From Smallanthus sonchifolius (Eukaryota; Streptophyta; Magnoliopsida; Asterales; Asteraceae), in assembly GCA_023525975.1 (NCBI GenBank), contig CM042027.1:13349001-13413000 (forward strand): a stretch of DNA of 64,000 bases, in the 5' to 3' direction. Shown in pieces: positions 22,191-35,191 of the stretch. Below the pieces are notes generated by a model that was not told the DNA's origin, did no database searches, and saw only the letters and a list, made by a program, of their open reading frames with translations. The number at the start of each line of letters is the position of its first letter. Within the stretch, counting starts at the first letter, position 1. The position numbers and the translations under genes were made by a program.

Positions 22191-23590
22191 AACAATTTGG
22201 TTTGTGAATGGTTTAAAAACTTCCGGTATCAAACTAGACAACACAGTAATATTAATAAAACCAATAAGATGTTATAACGTTAGTCTTGAAGTTTTACTTC
22301 AAAATGTCTTTTCTATAAAAATCAACACATGTCGATTAATATGTTACTACTTACAATGTTACATAGTTCTATAAGTTTCAGGTCAACCCAACTTACGCCA
22401 AAAGTTACCTATTTTAAAGGCTTAAGAAGCCCAAATGGTAAAATGTAGTATTAGTTTATTTCGATTTTAACTTTTTAAGTTGTTTGGTTTTAATTTACAT
22501 AGGTTAAAACTATTAGGGTGGGCGGTATCCATCCCTATTTTTCATTCATTCCAAATCTTTCCCATGAAGGGCGGAATTCACCCATCTCCATCCTTAAGCC
22601 ATTTTTTTTAATTAAATTACACAGAATAAATAAAACAAAAAAAAAACACACGAACAAATAAAAAACATAAAAAATACTACACGTCAATTAGAACTCACAT
22701 CTTCGACGTTGTGCTATTTCACGCTTGCATGCGCATTCAACAATGCCGTTGAAATATAGCATTTTTAAATACAACAATTTAAACATAGCCGTTGAAATCA
22801 TTTCACAAAACTGTCTGCAAGCCTAGAAAATACTTTATTTTGAATACAACTCGGTTTTTATTAAAATTCATACCAGAATGTTGGCAAAAAAAAAAACTAT
22901 GTATTTATATTTTTTAAAAGTTAACGAGCACAAGTTATTAGTGAAAAATAAAATTAAACGTTAGTGAAATAATAATAAAAAATAGTATAATAATAAATTA
23001 TTAAAATTATCTTTAGACTTGCGGGATTGAATAGCTATCACCGAGACACCAACCCAATTTTTGGCTTTTTTTCCGGTACCATGAAGAGGGCAGACCAGTG
23101 TTCACGACGGTATCCCCTTCCCGAACCCACTCCGCCTAACCTTAGTAAGGATTTGAGGCATGACTTAACTTTAACACGGTCAAAAGAAGACCAGTAACAC
23201 CACAGAACTTGCAACTATGTATATATTTAAAGCCCAGACATGCAGTAAAACTTAATACGTATATGAGGTGGTCATATTTTCCCCATTATCTTTTGCCTTT
23301 ATGTTTACTAAATTATATTCCATGATTATCCCTTCTATGTATAACTACTTAGTTGACTCCGTGTATTGCGCAGGAACTAGATGTACTTAAATATGCAAAG
23401 AGAAAAAAACGTCTCGACGATATATTTGGAAAAGTTATCAATTAAGCCCGCGCGATAGAAACCTACGAAATTAATGTAAAAACAAAATAAAAATAGGAAA
23501 AAGTATTTTTTAATGAAATTTGATGGGTAAACTTTAGAGTTTAGAATTTTAAGGAGTAGAGTTGAAAATTTTGTCTAGAGATGATATTTA
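22191..23590. other. AT-rich intergenic DNA with repeat fragments
   Basis: No gene is seen. The piece near 22850 (ACTCGGTTTTTATTAAAATT) resembles sequence near 53890 and belongs to a dispersed family. Confidence 0.4.
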
Positions 23591-23754
23591 AACGGTTGAG
23601 ACGTTACATTAACGTGGCTAAGCACAAAATAACGTATAAAATTAATGTTGTGACGTAAACATGACTTAAAATTGACACGACGAACTTGTTAAAAAAATTA
23701 GTAACAAAGGCAGTTATATAATGGTACCGACGTGTTTCAGTCGGTGATGGTCTC
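23591..23754. repeat. Dispersed repeat shared with 53650-53870
   Basis: ACATTAACGTGGCTAAGCAC (23607 onward) and the following GTACCGACGTGTTTCAGTCG-type segment recur near 53668 and 53792, and more distantly near 54790. The family lies beside Helitron-like termini in the second region, so it may be Helitron-derived. Confidence 0.5.
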
Positions 23755-23896
23755 ATTCTACTAGGTACCAGCATGTTACCAACAGTCTATATAACCAACG
23801 ATTCCTAAAATATTAAATCTTTTAAATCATTAAATATATATTTTAGGAATCGTTGGTTATATAGACTGTTGGTAACATGCTGGTACCTAGTAGAAT
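23755..23896. repeat. Perfect 59-bp inverted repeat (hairpin)
   Basis: Arms 23755-23813 and 23838-23896 are exact reverse complements (ATTCTACTAGGTACCAGCAT... against ...ATGCTGGTACCTAGTAGAAT) around a 24-nt AT-rich spacer. The arm sequence is part of the dispersed repeat that precedes it. Confidence 0.9.
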
Positions 23897-24180
23897 GTTA
23901 TATAATCCGTTTAACCCATTTATCTAAATCAAAATCATAAAATATTAAATCCAAAATCTAATTCATTTAAGGTAAACCAAAAGTTAATTGATTAATTATC
24001 TCTAGAAAGGGAAAAAAGAAAAGTTTTGATATAATTAAGTTCTTTTATGGTAAACACTAAATACAAAATTAAATGAACAGTCGTTTCTATAATATTAAAA
24101 ATAAAAAAAATATATTTTGTAACCTAAACCGGTCAACCCGTTTTTTAAATGGGTCAACCCAAACCCAACCCGTTTATTAA

Positions 24181-24531
24181 GGGTGTTGGGGGCCATTAAC
24201 CCATTTACTCATTTACTCACCAAAACTGCCTAATATAATTTTGCCACCTCAAAACTACTCATTTACCCAGATTTCATTGAAAACACCTATCATTTACTCA
24301 CCCACTTTTAAAAAAATAAAAAATAAATAAATAGAAAAGGTGTGAGTGGGAGTGGTCGGTCCAGTAGAGAAAGAGTAGAGAGAGGGTGGCTTCATCAGAG
24401 TAAACTAACTCGGCCAACTTACTCGGACACCCCTACCCGGATGAACTCGAGTTAATGGGGGCGGTGTACCCATTTACTCGATTGAGGTTTTGCCTACTCG
24501 ATTGTGATCGAGCTTGGCGCCCCCAACACCC
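24181..24531. mobile_element. PIF/Harbinger-type MITE, TSD TAA
   Basis: A 351-bp element with inverted ends GGGTGTTGGGGGC, flanked by TAA at 24178-24180 and 24532-24534. It is inserted in a GGGTCAACCCGAACCC-type repeat (24127-24600). Confidence 0.85.
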
Positions 24532-24534
24532 TAA

Positions 24535-25189
24535 ATGGGTCAACCCGAACCCGACCCGTTTTTTAAAACGGGTTGAAATGGTTAATCCAAAACCTGATTA
24601 TTTTTGTGTCGTGTTCTGGTCGTGTCAGGAATTGACACCCCTAAGAAATATAATAAACTTGAGGGTTTAAATGTTGTCGGTGGCATGCCACCAACGTTGC
24701 AAATTAAGAGTACTAGGAATACATCAAATCAACCAAGTTTAATAATCAATAAGACTTCTACAAATGTGTACTGTAGTGTTATATTTAACTCTCTCTCATA
24801 AATGATCTGCAACAAAATTTAATAAACAAAATAAAAAAAATATATGTATTATACTCTTGTATGAATGGCAGATACCTGTTCATCATAAATTACAACTTAC
24901 AGGTTTAATCAATTTAGACAAATCAACAAATTAACAAATAATTCAAATAAATAAAACCTACAAAATAAAGAAGAAAGAATGCTGATAAAAGGAAGGAATA
25001 AGCTTAACTCTGATATTCATATAATTATATATCTATTCAAACAAGTTTATTACACGAAATCATGCAAAGATTCAACTAAAGATGACAAGCAAAGCTTCAG
25101 TTTTGACCTCACACTAGATTTCATGCATATAATTACATAATCAAGAATGTCAATATCCCAATGATAGTAGACCTTACATAATTATATAA
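24535..25189. other. Spacer between MITE and DUF3527 gene
   Basis: The first part is the remaining half of the GGGTCAACCC repeat. The rest is AT-rich and includes the 3' flank of the gene transcribed from the right. No separate feature is supported. Confidence 0.45.
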
Positions 25190-27045
25190 TTATAAAGTCA
25201 CCTTGCACGCGTCTCTCTTGATACGCGGAATTGGGGTATAAACCAAGGGAGCAGCCTCTCGAGTATGTGTTCTGAGTTCTGTATGCTGAGTCAGCTTTCG
25301 GGATTCCACGTATGAAATACATATTGAGAATGCTTGTAGAGGTGACAATGATGAGTTGTACTCAATTGAAAATATACCTTCCTTCAATGGAGAGAGGCTG
25401 AAAATGGATCTTTTGTTCTCAACTTCTTCCTGTTGATAAATTATGTAGAAAATAAGTGAGTATATTAAATAAATTTTAATAACTAACTAAAAGATCATAC
25501 CTGAAAGAAAAGGTTAAATTGGCAGGAAGTCAAGTGAACTTTGTCTGATCTTGATCCACCAAGGGTTCTTAATCTGCAGCCCACATCCCAACCACCACAA
25601 TCACACGCCCCACGTGACCGCCATCGATCAACCAACGGTGAAGGTACACCTTTACTTGGTACACCATGACTGCCGCCAGGTAGGATAACCGTTGTATCAA
25701 AGCTTTCTCGGTTACTATCACCATTTGTGTTTCTTGAAAACTTGACAACAATGGCTTCCAATTCTTCTTGTGGCTCGACATTTGGATTTGCAGAATATAA
25801 AACGAATTCCCGAGTGTTGATATGAGAATTTGAAACCTTCATTTGAGCTGTTACGTTAGGCACATAGCTGAGATCATTACTTTTGTTACCTTGAGATAAC
25901 CAACTTATGTTCTTTTTTTTCACCTCATGGACAGTGAAAAAAGTATAAAGCAAGTTTTTGTTTTTATCTTTCACTGGAGAGGTTAAACTTGTCACTGTGG
26001 CTGCAAGTATTTCCATGCTGTTTTCAACTGCAAATGTAAACAAAAGACGGTCGTTTTTAACTGTTGTCTGAAAAAGAGCTTGCTTCCTCATTGTTGTTGT
26101 TGATGATGATGATGATGATGAAACATCATCAACCCTAATTTCCTTTTTAAAATCAACTTTCACTTTTCCTTTTGTTCTTGAATCTTCATGACATGTCTCC
26201 TTTGATGGAAATATTGGGTCCAATAACCTCCTTAACGGGCTTGAATGAGCCCGTTTACCATCCTTACTTGAATTTTGAGAAACTGGAGAATCAGATCTTT
26301 CTGTAGCAGATTTAAGGCTAAAGCTAAGACGACGAAGTGGGGATATACTTCTAGGTTTTGAATCTGAACTTTTGTAAGACATTGTTGATATTTTTCTTTC
26401 TGTGGTCTTGCTTCTTGAAGGACCGCTTTGATTTCTTGAAAACTCGAGTTCTGTTTGCGAGCTTTTACTGTTTATAGCTGCAGATCGAAATGTGCATGAA
26501 TTCGGATTGTTGTTATCATTTACAGACTCATCTTGGATCTTCAACTTCCCCTTCAAAAATGATTGTTTTGTACAGGATTGGATGTGTGGAGTGAGATCTT
26601 TTTCACAAGAAGCTTTAAAATGAGATTGTAGGGTTGCCCGACGAAAGTTTTGGCGAGCAGGAGAGCAACTTTGATCTCTATTAGATCTAGGAGATGAATC
26701 ATCAGCTGAAAACAATGAAGAAGAACCGGTGCTAGATGGTGAATACTTGTTACTTTTAACAAAACCCTGTTTATGATGTCGACTTTGCCATTTCTCTAAC
26801 CGGGCCCAGTCAATGACTCCAAAACTTAAAGCTTGATCTTGAATCGGTTTTCCCCTTTCAAGATAACTTGGTACATGTTTCATGTGTTTGACAATTTCTT
26901 CCATCTCCATAGTTTTTTGCTTTTGGTCAAAATTTGAAGGTGATGATGATTCCATCTCAGGTACATTCTTTACAACTTTGGAACGAAATTTCTCCAATTC
27001 AAATTTGTCTCGCAACGTGGCACGGTTTGATGCAGGACCACCCAT
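25190..27045 (-). CDS. DUF3527 domain protein (two coding exons, 594 aa)
   Basis: Coding exons are 27045-25501 (515 codons) and 25429-25190 (79 codons plus TAA), joined across a 71-bp intron with GT (CAG|GTATGA) and AG (CAACAG|GAAGAA) in phase 0. The first 300 residues are Ser-rich, basic and probably disordered (SRSKTTERKISTMSYKSSDS, SPLRRLSFSLKS). The conserved part starts near residue 335 (QALFQTTVKNDRLLFTFAVE) and includes about residues 472-490, VDRWRSRGACDCGGWDVGC, a hallmark of plant DUF3527 proteins. Exon 2 ends the domain (EGIFSIEYNSSLSPLQAFSI). An in-frame TGA lies upstream of the chosen ATG. The molecular role of the family is not established. No stops or frameshifts interrupt it, so it looks functional. 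Confidence 0.9.
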
Positions 27046-28400
27046 GTTACGTCTTTTAGTGTTCTTTCAACAAAACTTCACATGCAAAAGCAAAACAATT
27101 GAAATTGGGCTACATTCTTGGCAAGATACCGCGTCCTTAAAGATTTGGATGACAAGAGAGATATCTTCTCTGGAAACAACAATGAAGATTTGAAATCAGA
27201 AACATTAATGACTATACAAATTAAAACAGATAGTAAAGAAACAAAACATGAAAATATCATCATCTTCCTCAATTGAATATTGCTATGATCAAAGAATAGA
27301 AGTAATACATTCTCTTTTCATAACGGCTATATGATTCGATTCAGAACATATGAAAATCACATTCTTTTAACAAATTTTTAATCTAAAATTACTAATTCAC
27401 CGGCAGTGTTCGACAGGCAAAAAAGCTGTATCCATAGGCTATTCCTAGATGCTGAATTACAACTGAAAGACAAGCTACACGAGGATCGTCGTTGGTCCTA
27501 ATGTATGATTGATGGGATATGGGTGTAGAAGATAAGAAGATGACAAAACTACTGTATCACAAGAAACCCATAATCAAGATTCCCTGATGATGAAAAAGAA
27601 GGATGCACAACAATTTAAAACAAGATTTTGATTATTGAACCTCTGATTAAGACAGGAGAAATGGAAACAAAAAAGCAGCAAAAAGAAATTGAGTGAAAAA
27701 TAACTTAAAAGGGGTTTTAACCCTTTGTGCACATGCTTGCTTCAGTCCCCTTTTTTACATCATCATAAAAAACTCTCTAAAATGAATTAACAAGCATAAA
27801 CACTAAAGTAGACCCTGAATATTCAAGTTGTGAATCAACTTCAAAAGAAAGAAACTCCCATAAAAAGTGCTTATTTGACCATAAAACTTGCAAATAAAAA
27901 ATTAAGAATCCTATCTTCTTTCTAAAGCAAGTACATTCATCTGCAACTGCTAATAAAAATGGAAAATTTCTCAGTTTTTTTTCAAAACTATCAGAAAAGA
28001 TAGGATCAGGATAATGATTCTAACGTTAATAAACCAGCAATTTGAATATTGATTCTGAAATTACTCACTGAGGCATTTCGTCGAACAGTTACCTGATGAA
28101 AATGCACAAAGCTTAACGAGTGTCGGTGAGCGTCGGTGGTTGGTGGGCACATTTGCAAAGCCTTTCACAACAGCATATGAATTGAAACTTAAAAGAAAAT
28201 CCAGAGAAAAGTGGTGTTTGTGTGTGAAAATGGTGGGATAAAGGGTGTGTTTTTGTAAGTGTGAGTGTGAGTGTTTTTCCTCGTTTTGGGCTGGAACTCA
28301 CTTGGTTTTAGATGGAAGTCAGAAGGAGGGAGAGGGGTCGCTTTCGATCGGACGGCTGAAGGAGGAGGAGATATTCGCGGGTGATGATACGAGATGAAAG
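27046..28400 (-). promoter_or_regulatory. 5' leader, large leader intron and promoter side of the DUF3527 gene
   Basis: Upstream of the start codon there is no domain-bearing frame. A good donor CATCAG|GTAACT on the minus strand ends a leader exon at 28093, preceded by CT-rich leader DNA (28100-28390). This suggests a 5' UTR intron of about 1 kb (28092 to roughly 27050-27080). A 62-codon frame at 28301-28113 lies in this leader and is more likely an upstream ORF than a gene. The transcription start is not resolved. Confidence 0.5.
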
Positions 28401-28569
28401 ATCAGATGTGGAACCTACCGTATGACTTATTAGATGCAATAAGATTGTCTTTTATTATTGGATGCTTTTTATCCTTTTTAAGTAAATAAACTTTTGATTT
28501 TTTTTTCTTGAAAATGTGAATATATGGAGTAATTTTTTTTAATATCCCTTTTTTTAATTACTGACGGTC

Positions 28570-28835
28570 CACTAGTCTATCCGATCATCTTCATTACTCG
28601 AGTATGGAATCTTAGGGCTCTAGGTTGGCATGTCCCCGAAGGTAAGCTCGTACATCAGTTCGTCCCATCAGTCTCGAACTTGAGACCACCCTCAGGAGGA
28701 AACCCACCTTAGGTGAGAAAACCCTCTGACCCAACCTGGAACCTTTTTTTTTATCGCAGGTGACACTTGAAACCAAGATCTCCTCATTTTAATAAAGTTT
28801 TGGATAACTCATCTCAACCACTTGAGCTGAATAAT
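28570..28835 (-). mobile_element. tRNA-derived SINE-like element, minus strand
   Basis: The minus strand begins near AGCTCAAGTGGTTGAGATGAG, which resembles a pol III A box. It continues with GGTTTCAAGTGTC and AAGTTCGAGACTG, which resemble B boxes. It shares GTGGGTTT(TCTC) with the copy near 53010, suggesting one family. No TSD was found. Confidence 0.4.
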
Positions 28836-29644
28836 TGTTGAATTGGATTTCCGAAAACTAATATAATAAATTAATTTAACATTTTTTTTCATACTAATTA
28901 TTTTTTCTTTTCTCTACTTATCATACAAGAATATTATTAAACAACGTATTGTTCTCGTGACAAATCATTTCACTATCTGATTATCTCGCTATCTAATAAA
29001 TAATTATACATGATTTAAACCACTAATCTTTAGTTATATGGTATATCACTTTAACTACTCTTGAAAACTTTTGCCTAGATACCTCACTATCCATTTGTTA
29101 CCCACATCACCGACTACATTTAGGTCGCTACCCCTAGTTTCTAAATTGATCTCCATTTTCTAACGAAATATTAATGAACCCGTTATAGTGAGTTAGAAGC
29201 AAGTTAATAAAATAGCAACAAGAAATCATTTTAGTGATCGATGTTTGAAGATGCTAAGGGTGTGAAAGGAGATTACGGACGTCTTAACATATTTTAGGGC
29301 AAAAAACGAATTTTGTAATTGAGGTCTTTTTGTAAGAGTTTTCTAAATACATGAAAGTTTTTAAAATATATATTTATATAGCGACAAAACGTATAATATT
29401 AATGTTTGGAGCAAGTGTAATTACAATATCCTCATAAATAAACATTTATAAATAAACATTCAATCATTTTGTTATCTCTTCTCATTCCTTTTTAAAAACA
29501 AAAAATTAGTGGATTATCACTTACATTTTTAGCTTAGAATATAGATTAAAGTAGTTTTTTAACACTTTTAAGGCTTAAAGCGGTTGTTTTAGTTGCTTGT
29601 ATTGTAGAGACATCAGTGAAGGAGGTTATCGATGGTTACGAATG
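28836..29644. other. AT-rich intergenic DNA, nothing recognised
   Basis: No coding frame or bounded element is supported here. Confidence 0.5.
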
Positions 29645-29649
29645 TTAAG

Positions 29650-32600
29650 TGTCACATCCCAACAGACGGCGGATTATACGGTTGTTCAAAAACCACAAGG
29701 TTGACTATTAAAGTTTAAATGTTTCATTAATGATATTCAAAGGTTCAATACAAAGAATGTAAAACATAACAAGAATACAATGTTTATTTGATAAGTATTA
29801 TAGGTCCAAAGCATCCTATGTGATCATAAGAAAGTCTGATGTTGATGTACCTGAAACATGTGAATAAATCTGTCAACTAAAAATAGTTGGTGAGATACGA
29901 AGGTTTTGACACAGTTTAACAAAGTCTTGGAAAAGTTTTACAATTCACTATGTCATGCATTCTATAGTATAAGTGTGAGAACAAACAAGTTTAAACATTG
30001 TGCATATCAATCCTCCAACCAAGTTTAGGCATAACCCGCAGGTTACCCTTAAAAGTTTAAAGTTTGAATTCAGTAACAATCACCATGGGCTCCCTCCGAA
30101 TGGTCAATCAATCTAGGTGGATTGGTTAAATACAATAGATCTATCATTGTTACTATAGGCTTGATCAAAGTTAATGTATATGCTAGTATTAAGTTTAATT
30201 TAAGCATGCAAGTCTCAAGTATAATAACACAACAATAAGCATGTAGGCAAAGTTGTACAACAATTGTATAAGTTTTGATACATGTTTCACCCCAAGTTTA
30301 TAAAGAATGTAAAACGAAAAGGGGCTAAGTATACTCACTTGGAAGGATGAGGGAGTGTCCAAAAAGAGTTAAAAGTAGTAAGCCTTGAGGGAGAATATCC
30401 TCACAACAAACCTAAGATTACAAATATAGAGTTTCAAGTTTGAACTTATAAGTCTATAACAAGGATTCTAGGATTCTAATGTTAACTACGGTTCCAAATG
30501 AGAGATGAGAATGATTGTGTTTATAAAGTTTAAATCAATTTATAAACAAAGTTTTGAATGATTACACAAGGCTGGAATCTCAAAGTTTAATAAGTTTATA
30601 GTTTAGAATAGTTATTACAAATAATTATTTAGAAAACTTTAAAATTATTAATTACACAAGTTAGGTAATAATAATTTTAAAGTAATTTTCTAGTATTTTA
30701 TGAATAAGATTGTAAGAATAGTTTAATTAAAAGACCGATAATTATTAAAGATTACTAATAATTATTTAAAGATTAAATGATGATTTAGGATTTATAATAG
30801 TTACTTAAAGAATAAATAATTATTTAAGATAAATAATTATTTAAGGATAAATTATCATCTAATGAAAAGTTACTATATCTTAATTGAAATTATCAATATA
30901 AATCACTTAAGATTTATTAAATCATTAAGTATTTATCTTATAAATTATTTTGAAATTAAATAATGCTAAAAGTGTGATTATAAGTTTAAATAATAATAGG
31001 TACATATAAGTTTATACATAAAATGTTAAATAGGTTTTCTTATAAAGTTTATGTTTTAATAAGTTTACGAGAATATAAGTTTATAAAGTCTTTAAATAAA
31101 GTTTCTATTTTATTTTATAAAGTTTATAAATTTAAATAAATATTTAAGAAAATAAATAAAGTATATTTATCTCATATTTAAGTTTTATATAACAAATAAG
31201 TTTCTATAAAATATAAGTTTTTATAAAATGTATAAGTCTAAGATTTATTTAGTTTAAAATGTTGGTTTAAGTTTATAAACTTATAAAAGTATATTTATTT
31301 TAAATAATTAATTAAATAAGCCTTGAGTTAAATAGGTATAGATTTTATGAAATGTAAAAGTTTATAGGTTTCTGTTTTCGAATTACTATATAAGTTTTAT
31401 AAACTTTTCTGATATTCGTAAAAGTTATATAAGTTTTAAAAGTTTATAGATTTAAATTAAAGATTAAGGATTTCTTTAATTTGGAAAATAAATAAATTAA
31501 GTTTGTTGTTTTCATAAAAATATAAGTTTTTATAAAAGTTTATACTTTTTTTAAGTATTTAAAACTATTTTTAAAGATTTAATTATTATAAGATCTAGTT
31601 AAGTTTAATTAATTAAAATGGTTTTGGAAAATAAAAATGTAACTAAAACCCATTTCTAAGTTTATACAAGTTTAACAGATTTTATAAAAATAATCAAAGT
31701 ATTTAAAACTGAATGAAAAAGCATAAAAAAAATAAAATATCAAAACTTGGGTTGGCCGGATTCGAACCCGGGCCACCCAAGTTTACACACAAGCGCACAA
31801 ACCACCCGACTACAGGCCTCGTTATTGAATTATACAGAAAAAGAAAAAGTTAAACAACATCTCGAATTTACCCCAATTTCCCGTATGAACCCTAGGATTA
31901 AAATCCGTAAATACGAATCGAATATCCCTCTGTCATTGCAATTTGACAGAGGGCTTTTGATCCTTGCATGAAAATGAAGAAAATGAGCATTTGGATTACC
32001 TGTTTTGATATCGGATTGGGGAAGAACGAGTTCGAGTTCACAGTCGGCTGTCCACAGGTTCCAATCGGGCAATGCAGGTTCGATATGAACGAATTGATAG
32101 TTTAGAGAGTTTGTGTGTGGTGTCGTCTAGGTGCCTCATCTCGTATTTATACTCAATTTCGCGATTAAATGCTGGATTGGTTGGGAGGTTTACGGTTGAG
32201 CTAAATAGATTAAAATTCGTAATTACGCGTGGTTACAGTTGGAATCGAGCATTAATACACCTTGGGTGGTGGTCGCATGCGCGAAGGGAAGCCCAAGGTG
32301 CATTGAATCTGGCCGGAAACGCGTTTTAGGAAAATCAAAGGTGAAAATCGGAGGTGAAAACCGGGCTTTGCGGGGATTGAACCTGGGACGGGTTTGGGGT
32401 TCTGGGAGTTTGGGTTAATTACAACCTTAGTCCCTGAAGTTTCAAGTGTTTATTATTATTTGTTTAAACTTAAGTTTTAATTTAAAGTAAGTTTCAATAA
32501 ATGACAGTTTAGTCCCTAGACTTTATAAAAACAAAATGTATGTTTTGTTTTATAAAATCCCTTTAAAATTTTATAAGTTTTATTATTCTATAAAATAAGT

Positions 32601-32902
32601 TCTAAGTTTTGAGTTTATAAGTTTCAAGACTTTGACATGTATTTATTAATTATATTATTTTCATAATAATAATTATAAACATATAAAGTTTCAAGAATTT
32701 TAACATATTTTATTTATAAGATACATATATGCATATTTTAATAAGTCTTATGCATATATATGTATAAATATAGTTGTTATATATAGAGATTAAACTAATA
32801 TTTGCTATTTAAGAAAATAGTTTTAATATGAATTTATGTTTTAAATCGATAATACGTGCAAAAGTTTTGAAAAAGATGTGTCGAAAAATCCTGGATATTA
32901 CA
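29650..32902. mobile_element. Solo LTR, 3253 bp, TSD TTAAG
   Basis: The sequence TGTCACATCCC (29650) to GGATATTACA (32902) has TG...CA ends and perfect 5-bp duplications TTAAG at 29645-29649 and 32903-32907. There is no gag or pol inside. An AT-rich core has many AAGTTTATAA repeats (30550-31700). A B-box-like GATTCGAACCCGGGCC lies near 31759, comparable to the palindrome in the solo LTR at 1856-4470, so the two may be related families. Orientation is not certain. Confidence 0.88.
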
Positions 32903-33011
32903 TTAAGGAATAGTGACAACAACATATGAAATTGAGAAAATAGCACAAGATAGTGTTTGTTAGAGGTTAAGACAATTTGCATGATAGCATGTTGCTCCTT
33001 TGTATTTCAGT

Positions 33012-33373
33012 CAGGGGAGGAATTTAATAGGGGACAGAGGGGGAGCCCAACCCCTCCTCCCCTGTATTTTTTTGCTTAAAAGTATTGATTTCGGCTCAGT
33101 AAGTTTGATTCATATTAGTTACACAGTTTGAGCCTCTCCTAGTCTAAATTTGTTCTACAAATCCATAAAAAAAATTGGTATTTTTCTCAATTTTTTTTTG
33201 TTCAGAAGTATTGATTTCATCCCACTAGGTTTATTTAATATTAGTTATACTGTTTAAACTCCTCCTAATCCAGACCAAAAATCCCAAATCTGTTCCATAA
33301 ATCCACTAAAAAATCGGTTTTTATTCTATAGTATTTTCAGCCCTCCAATGTAATTGTTCAAGTTTCGCCATTG
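33012..33373. mobile_element. hAT-type MITE, TSD ATTTCAGT
   Basis: A 362-bp element with ends CAGGGGAGGAATTT and (reverse complement) CAATGGCGAAACTT, flanked by perfect ATTTCAGT duplications at 33004-33011 and 33374-33381. Confidence 0.88.
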
Positions 33374-34402
33374 ATTTCAGTTAGCACGTTTGACCCTGGT
33401 AGAGAACAAAGTTTGAAGAGAAAGGATAGAGAAAGTGGGTTTAGCCATTTAGGGTTTGTGACAAGGATTATACAACGAAAATAGTAGTTATTTTAAAAGA
33501 ACAGTAAAATTAAGAGGTCACCTTATTATATGTTGAATCATTAAGAGGTTGTTTGGCAAGTGTTAAACCATTAAGTGCTGAATCATTAAGAGGTCTTAAT
33601 GGTTCAGCATTGTTTTTCAGCTGAACCATTAAGAGATAAAATGAACCATTAAGAGGTGGGCTGTCAGCGAAACAAACACCCCTTACCTCTGAACGATTCA
33701 GAGGTAACCTCTTAATGGAATCATTAAGAGGCTACCAAACATGGGCGGAGGTAGTGCAAAGTAAGTGGAGTCAACCGACCCCACTCGATTTTAAATTTTA
33801 TGTAGCGGTATGTTACCCAAAGGCTAAACGACCCCAGTTTTTTTTCGAGGTTGATCCCATTGATTTAAAAAAAAAATATTTGATCCCAAACCTTGAAAAA
33901 AAATATTAATTTTTTTTAAATTTAATTAATTCTATTAATTAAGACCATAAGTTAGATTTAATTACACCCAAAAGTTTATTAACCATAAGCCCATAAGCCT
34001 ATTTAAATCTATTATAAAAAAACCAAAAAAAAAAACTCAAACTAGCCCATAAGTTATCCATAATTCAGTAAGAGATTAACCCAAAAGTCCAACTAGGCTA
34101 TTTATTTAGTATTGACCTAATTAAAAAAAATTAGAAAGAAACTCATGAAAATAGTCAATCACGATAACAATTTTATTCCAACCCTCCTGGCCTTCTTCTA
34201 ACAACTGACTACGATAAAAAAAATTTTGTGTTTCCCATTCTTTCAAATGAGTAGGCAACGATCAAAGAAAAAAACCCACGCAAAAGGATTTCAATCCAAA
34301 CAATATACAAAATTAAACACCAAGTCTCCAACAACGATTATAAAGAAAAATAAGGCTAGTTTTCAGTTTTTTTATTCCAAACTTGAAATTTTAGATTATT
34401 GA

Positions 34403-34663
34403 GGGGGTGTTTGGGATTTCTTATTAACTCAAAAAGTTCTTTTTGTTAAAAGGATTTATTAAGTTATTACTTTTTGAAAAGTAGTTTTTAAAAAAAGTGT
34501 TTGGATTAACTTATTAGGTGGGGAAAGTTAATAAGTCAATAAATAGTTTTTAAAAACTGTTTGGCTTAACTTATTAATGGAAATTGACCAAAAATGACAT
34601 TCTTTTATAAGTTAGGGATTGCTTATTATATTATTATATATATATATTTTTATTGCCTTTAAA

Positions 34664-34702
<39 letters not shown>

Positions 34703-35191
34703 TCACGATTATACTTGGAATAAAATAAAAAAATGTAAATAATTCATGAAAAAATACGTTTCGATTCGATTAGACCATAATAATATTACGTTCATAAAAA
34801 CTCTAAATAACTCATAAAAATATCAAAAAAGCTCAGGGAGCAGCAGCGACAATAACAGCAGCAATAGGCGAGCTGCAGCAGGGCAGCATCGGTCGTCGGA
34901 GCCGCAGACGTGGCGGCGACAGCGGTTGTCGGAGCAGCAGCGATCGAGAGAGGGAAGAACGCGATTAGGAGAAGCGACTGCTGTGGAGGGATCGATTAGG
35001 GTTAGATGTTTTTCACACCTAAAAGTCATAAGTAGAAATAAAAAGTAACAATTTCTTACTTCTCAAAAACAACTTCTTCCTCCTTTTCTAAAACTCATTT
35101 TAAAATATTCAAACAAACTTATAACTTATTACCTTATTCCAAAAGATAATAAATCAATAAGTAGTTTTGAAAAGTAATCCCAAACACCCCC
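34403..35191. mobile_element. PIF/Harbinger-like element with 16-bp perfect TIR
   Basis: Both ends read GGGGGTGTTTGGGATT on their respective strands, flanked by TGA at 34400-34402 and 35192-35194. The TIR type fits PIF/Harbinger; the TSD TGA differs from the usual TWA, so the class is probable rather than certain. Inside are a (TA)n run (about 34668-34697) and a GC-rich CAGCAG-like patch (34830-34990) whose short minus frame has no domain. Confidence 0.75.
34668..34697. repeat. (TA)n microsatellite
   Basis: About 15 uninterrupted TA units lie inside the nested PIF-like element. Confidence 0.9.

Noticed and set aside
28113..28301. 62-codon frame upstream of the DUF3527 gene
   Set aside because: It lies in the likely leader exon; Thr/Leu repeat character, better seen as an upstream ORF.
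34823..35029. Arg/Cys/Ser-rich 68-codon minus frame
   Set aside because: CAGCAG-like GC-rich patch inside a PIF-like element; composition-driven.
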